Origin: Spisula solida
Lineage: Eukaryota; Mollusca; Bivalvia; Venerida; Mactridae
Direction: 5' to 3'
DNA: 64,000 nucleotides
NCBI GenBank assembly: GCA_947247005.1
Contig: OX365944.1
Span: 59,316,096 to 59,380,095, forward strand
Below the pieces are notes generated by a model. That model had not been told where the DNA came from. It saw only the letters and a program-made list of their open reading frames with translations, and made no database searches. The position numbers and the translations under genes were made by a program. Below, piece by piece: positions 62,576 to 64,000 of this stretch; position 1 is the first letter of the stretch; every line of letters starts with the position of its first letter.

Positions 62576-63364
62576 CTGAGACGACAGTAATTTTTTATCA
62601 TGAATAAATTTTAAGACATCAAAAGATAAAATGTAAAACTGAATGATGAACAGAAAATTACCACAATATGGATGGCTTTAGCTTGTTGAATAAATGAGTC
62701 CATTTATTGTAAGCCATACATAAAGACTTATGTACAAATTCATCAACACGGCCATTTATAAAACAAACTGTATCAGAATACAGCAATATATCATCTTTCA
62801 TTGTAAATTAGCAATAGCAAGAAAAACAACAGTTGCTAGGAAAAACTACATTAGTTCACATAAGAGGCAATCAGCAAGCAAAGTGGCAAAGCTCACAACT
62901 AAAGTATGCATGCACATAGTTAAATATGTAAATATAATATTAGAAACAAAGACAAGGAAACTTTGTTTGAGTTTATCAAGCACTATTCACTTAGGATACT
63001 GCTGACAATTGTTGAATACTTGCTGTGTTAAGGAAGTAGTGTTTTCCTGTTAACCATCTTATCTACGGATGCATTGTTCGTGTTACAGTTTGTGCAAGTA
63101 TTGCAAGTATATGTCAACATTACCTTTGTCAACATTACCTAGCATTTCTACTTGATTCTGATTTCATTGTACTTATCATTGTACCTATCAACTGACTCTG
63201 ACACTTTGATAGCGCGGCCAGTACTAATAACCGGAAGCTATTGTTAGGTTTATGGTCATTGTTAATGATGATTAACCTATAGTGTAACGTTTAACATTGA
63301 TAAACCTATAGCATAACGATGATCGTAACCCTAACGATAGCATCTCGCTATTAGCACCCAGACT

Positions 63365-63412
63365 GCTTGTATCACACAAATGTCTCTTCCCTGAAGCAGG
63401 AGGTCATTGGCC
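63365..63412 (+). mobile_element. Short SINE family B fragment, opposite orientation
   Basis: GCACCCAGACTGCTTGTATC and ACAAATGTCTCTTCC are the reverse complement of the GGGAAGAGACA...GATACAAGGAATCTGGGTGC body seen in other copies. The rest of 62576-63913 shows nothing recognised. Confidence 0.45.
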
Positions 63413-63913
63413 GTACCAGCAGGAAAAAAACGTATGACACGCACTTACAACTGTCTGTCAATCGTATATAACAACTGCAATAAGCAATGATATAATTATT
63501 ACATGGCACCCATGAACATTCATACTCATTCATAGTTCCATCAGATGTGCTATTTTAACCAGGCAAAAACGTTCTTACAGTACCATTATGAAAACACATG
63601 AAGATTAATTAGTACCTGGTTAAATGTTATGTACTTTATCATCATAGTTAAATTGTTCTCGAGGGTCATAATGAAAATAATTATATCATCCTGTGCTATA
63701 TGTGACTGGAATACATACCCAACCAAGCAGAATGCATATTAAAACAATATTTTAGAATGCTAGATAAACTTTGCCTTTCATAGACTCAAGACGGATTTCT
63801 AAGATACAACTTGCACCTCCATATTATTTCACCATTTTCCAGCAAACAAGTACTTCAGTGTGTCCATATGTTCAACTCATCCCTTGTCATGCTTGCCAAA
63901 CTGTATTAGCTAC

Positions 63914-63980
63914 AGGGTGTGAGGTGAACTGACAGGACAGCAAACACAGCTAACAGGTTTCTTCTGGTAACACATGGCAT
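63914..63980 (-). CDS. Candidate signal-peptide exon
   Basis: Reading leftward from an ATG at 63980 gives a 24-residue frame beginning MPCVTRRNLLAVFAV, then LSVHL, then a polar end. This is a textbook signal-peptide layout: basic n-region, hydrophobic core, small/polar c-region. A GTAGCT donor follows at 63913 (phase 1), just before an in-frame stop. It lies upstream of an extracellular protein on the same strand, which fits. However, direct joining to the exon at 62505-62575 would make a TAG codon, so either an exon in between is missing or this is a chance open frame. Confidence 0.35.
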
Positions 63981-64000
63981 ATACTGGGTGGTGTAATATG

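Overview
The window is eukaryotic. It carries one long, heavily interrupted gene on the minus strand, with GT..AG introns whose phases match at every junction, in AT-rich DNA crowded with repeats. The repeats (tRNA-derived SINEs, CpG-bearing TA-flanked MITEs, and the 'gaccttgacctttgacc ... gcata' dispersed family) and the protein's domain mix suggest a mollusc, most likely a bivalve. That assignment is inference from the look of the repeats, not a database result.

The gene: 25 exons from about 62575 down to 7 on the minus strand can be joined in frame into about 1,312 residues (3,940 coding bases in 62.6 kb). Both ends run past the annotated part. From N to C the product has a short unassigned leader, a long-form C-type lectin domain, an LDL-receptor class A module, three CUB domains, four sushi (CCP) modules, two calcium-binding EGF modules, three intact sushi modules and one degenerate one, then about 190 residues of cysteine-containing sequence I cannot assign. 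This is a secreted or cell-surface adhesion or recognition protein. A possible signal-peptide exon lies at 63914-63980, but joining it directly to the next exon would create a stop codon, so at least one exon is missing from the model.

Layout: 1-8.4 kb holds the C-terminal region, sushi 5-8 and both EGF exons, with several minisatellites in the introns. 8.4-12.3 kb is an intron holding a 3.4-kb transposon with ~545-bp terminal inverted repeats (TIRs). 12.3-18.4 kb holds sushi 1-4, CUB3 and CUB2. 18.4-31.9 kb is a large intron with another long-TIR element (23806-26158, 8-bp target duplication) and assorted repeats. 31.9-32.1 kb is the second CUB1 exon. 32.1-46.4 kb is a second large intron with an inverted pair of ~770-bp repeats, a 144-bp tandem family and MITEs. 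46.4-51.9 kb holds the first CUB1 exon, the lectin/LDLa exon (flanked by a 470-bp TTTG microsatellite and a 25-bp minisatellite) and nested MITEs. 51.9-60.8 kb is an intron with a tandem array of tRNA-like units and a foldback MITE. 60.8-64 kb holds the N-terminal exons.

The most unusual items are: (1) the 3.4-kb element, whose two TIRs each carry a promoter-side first exon with start codon and splice donor, facing inward, with a frameshifted C2H2 zinc-finger exon in frame with one of them; (2) a similar first exon inside an inverted repeat pair at 33.1 and 41.3 kb, the latter next to an open frame followed by a hammerhead-ribozyme-like core; (3) a minisatellite formed from the end of a sushi exon plus its splice donor; (4) a ten-unit, 60-bp array of tRNA/Pol III-promoter-like monomers.
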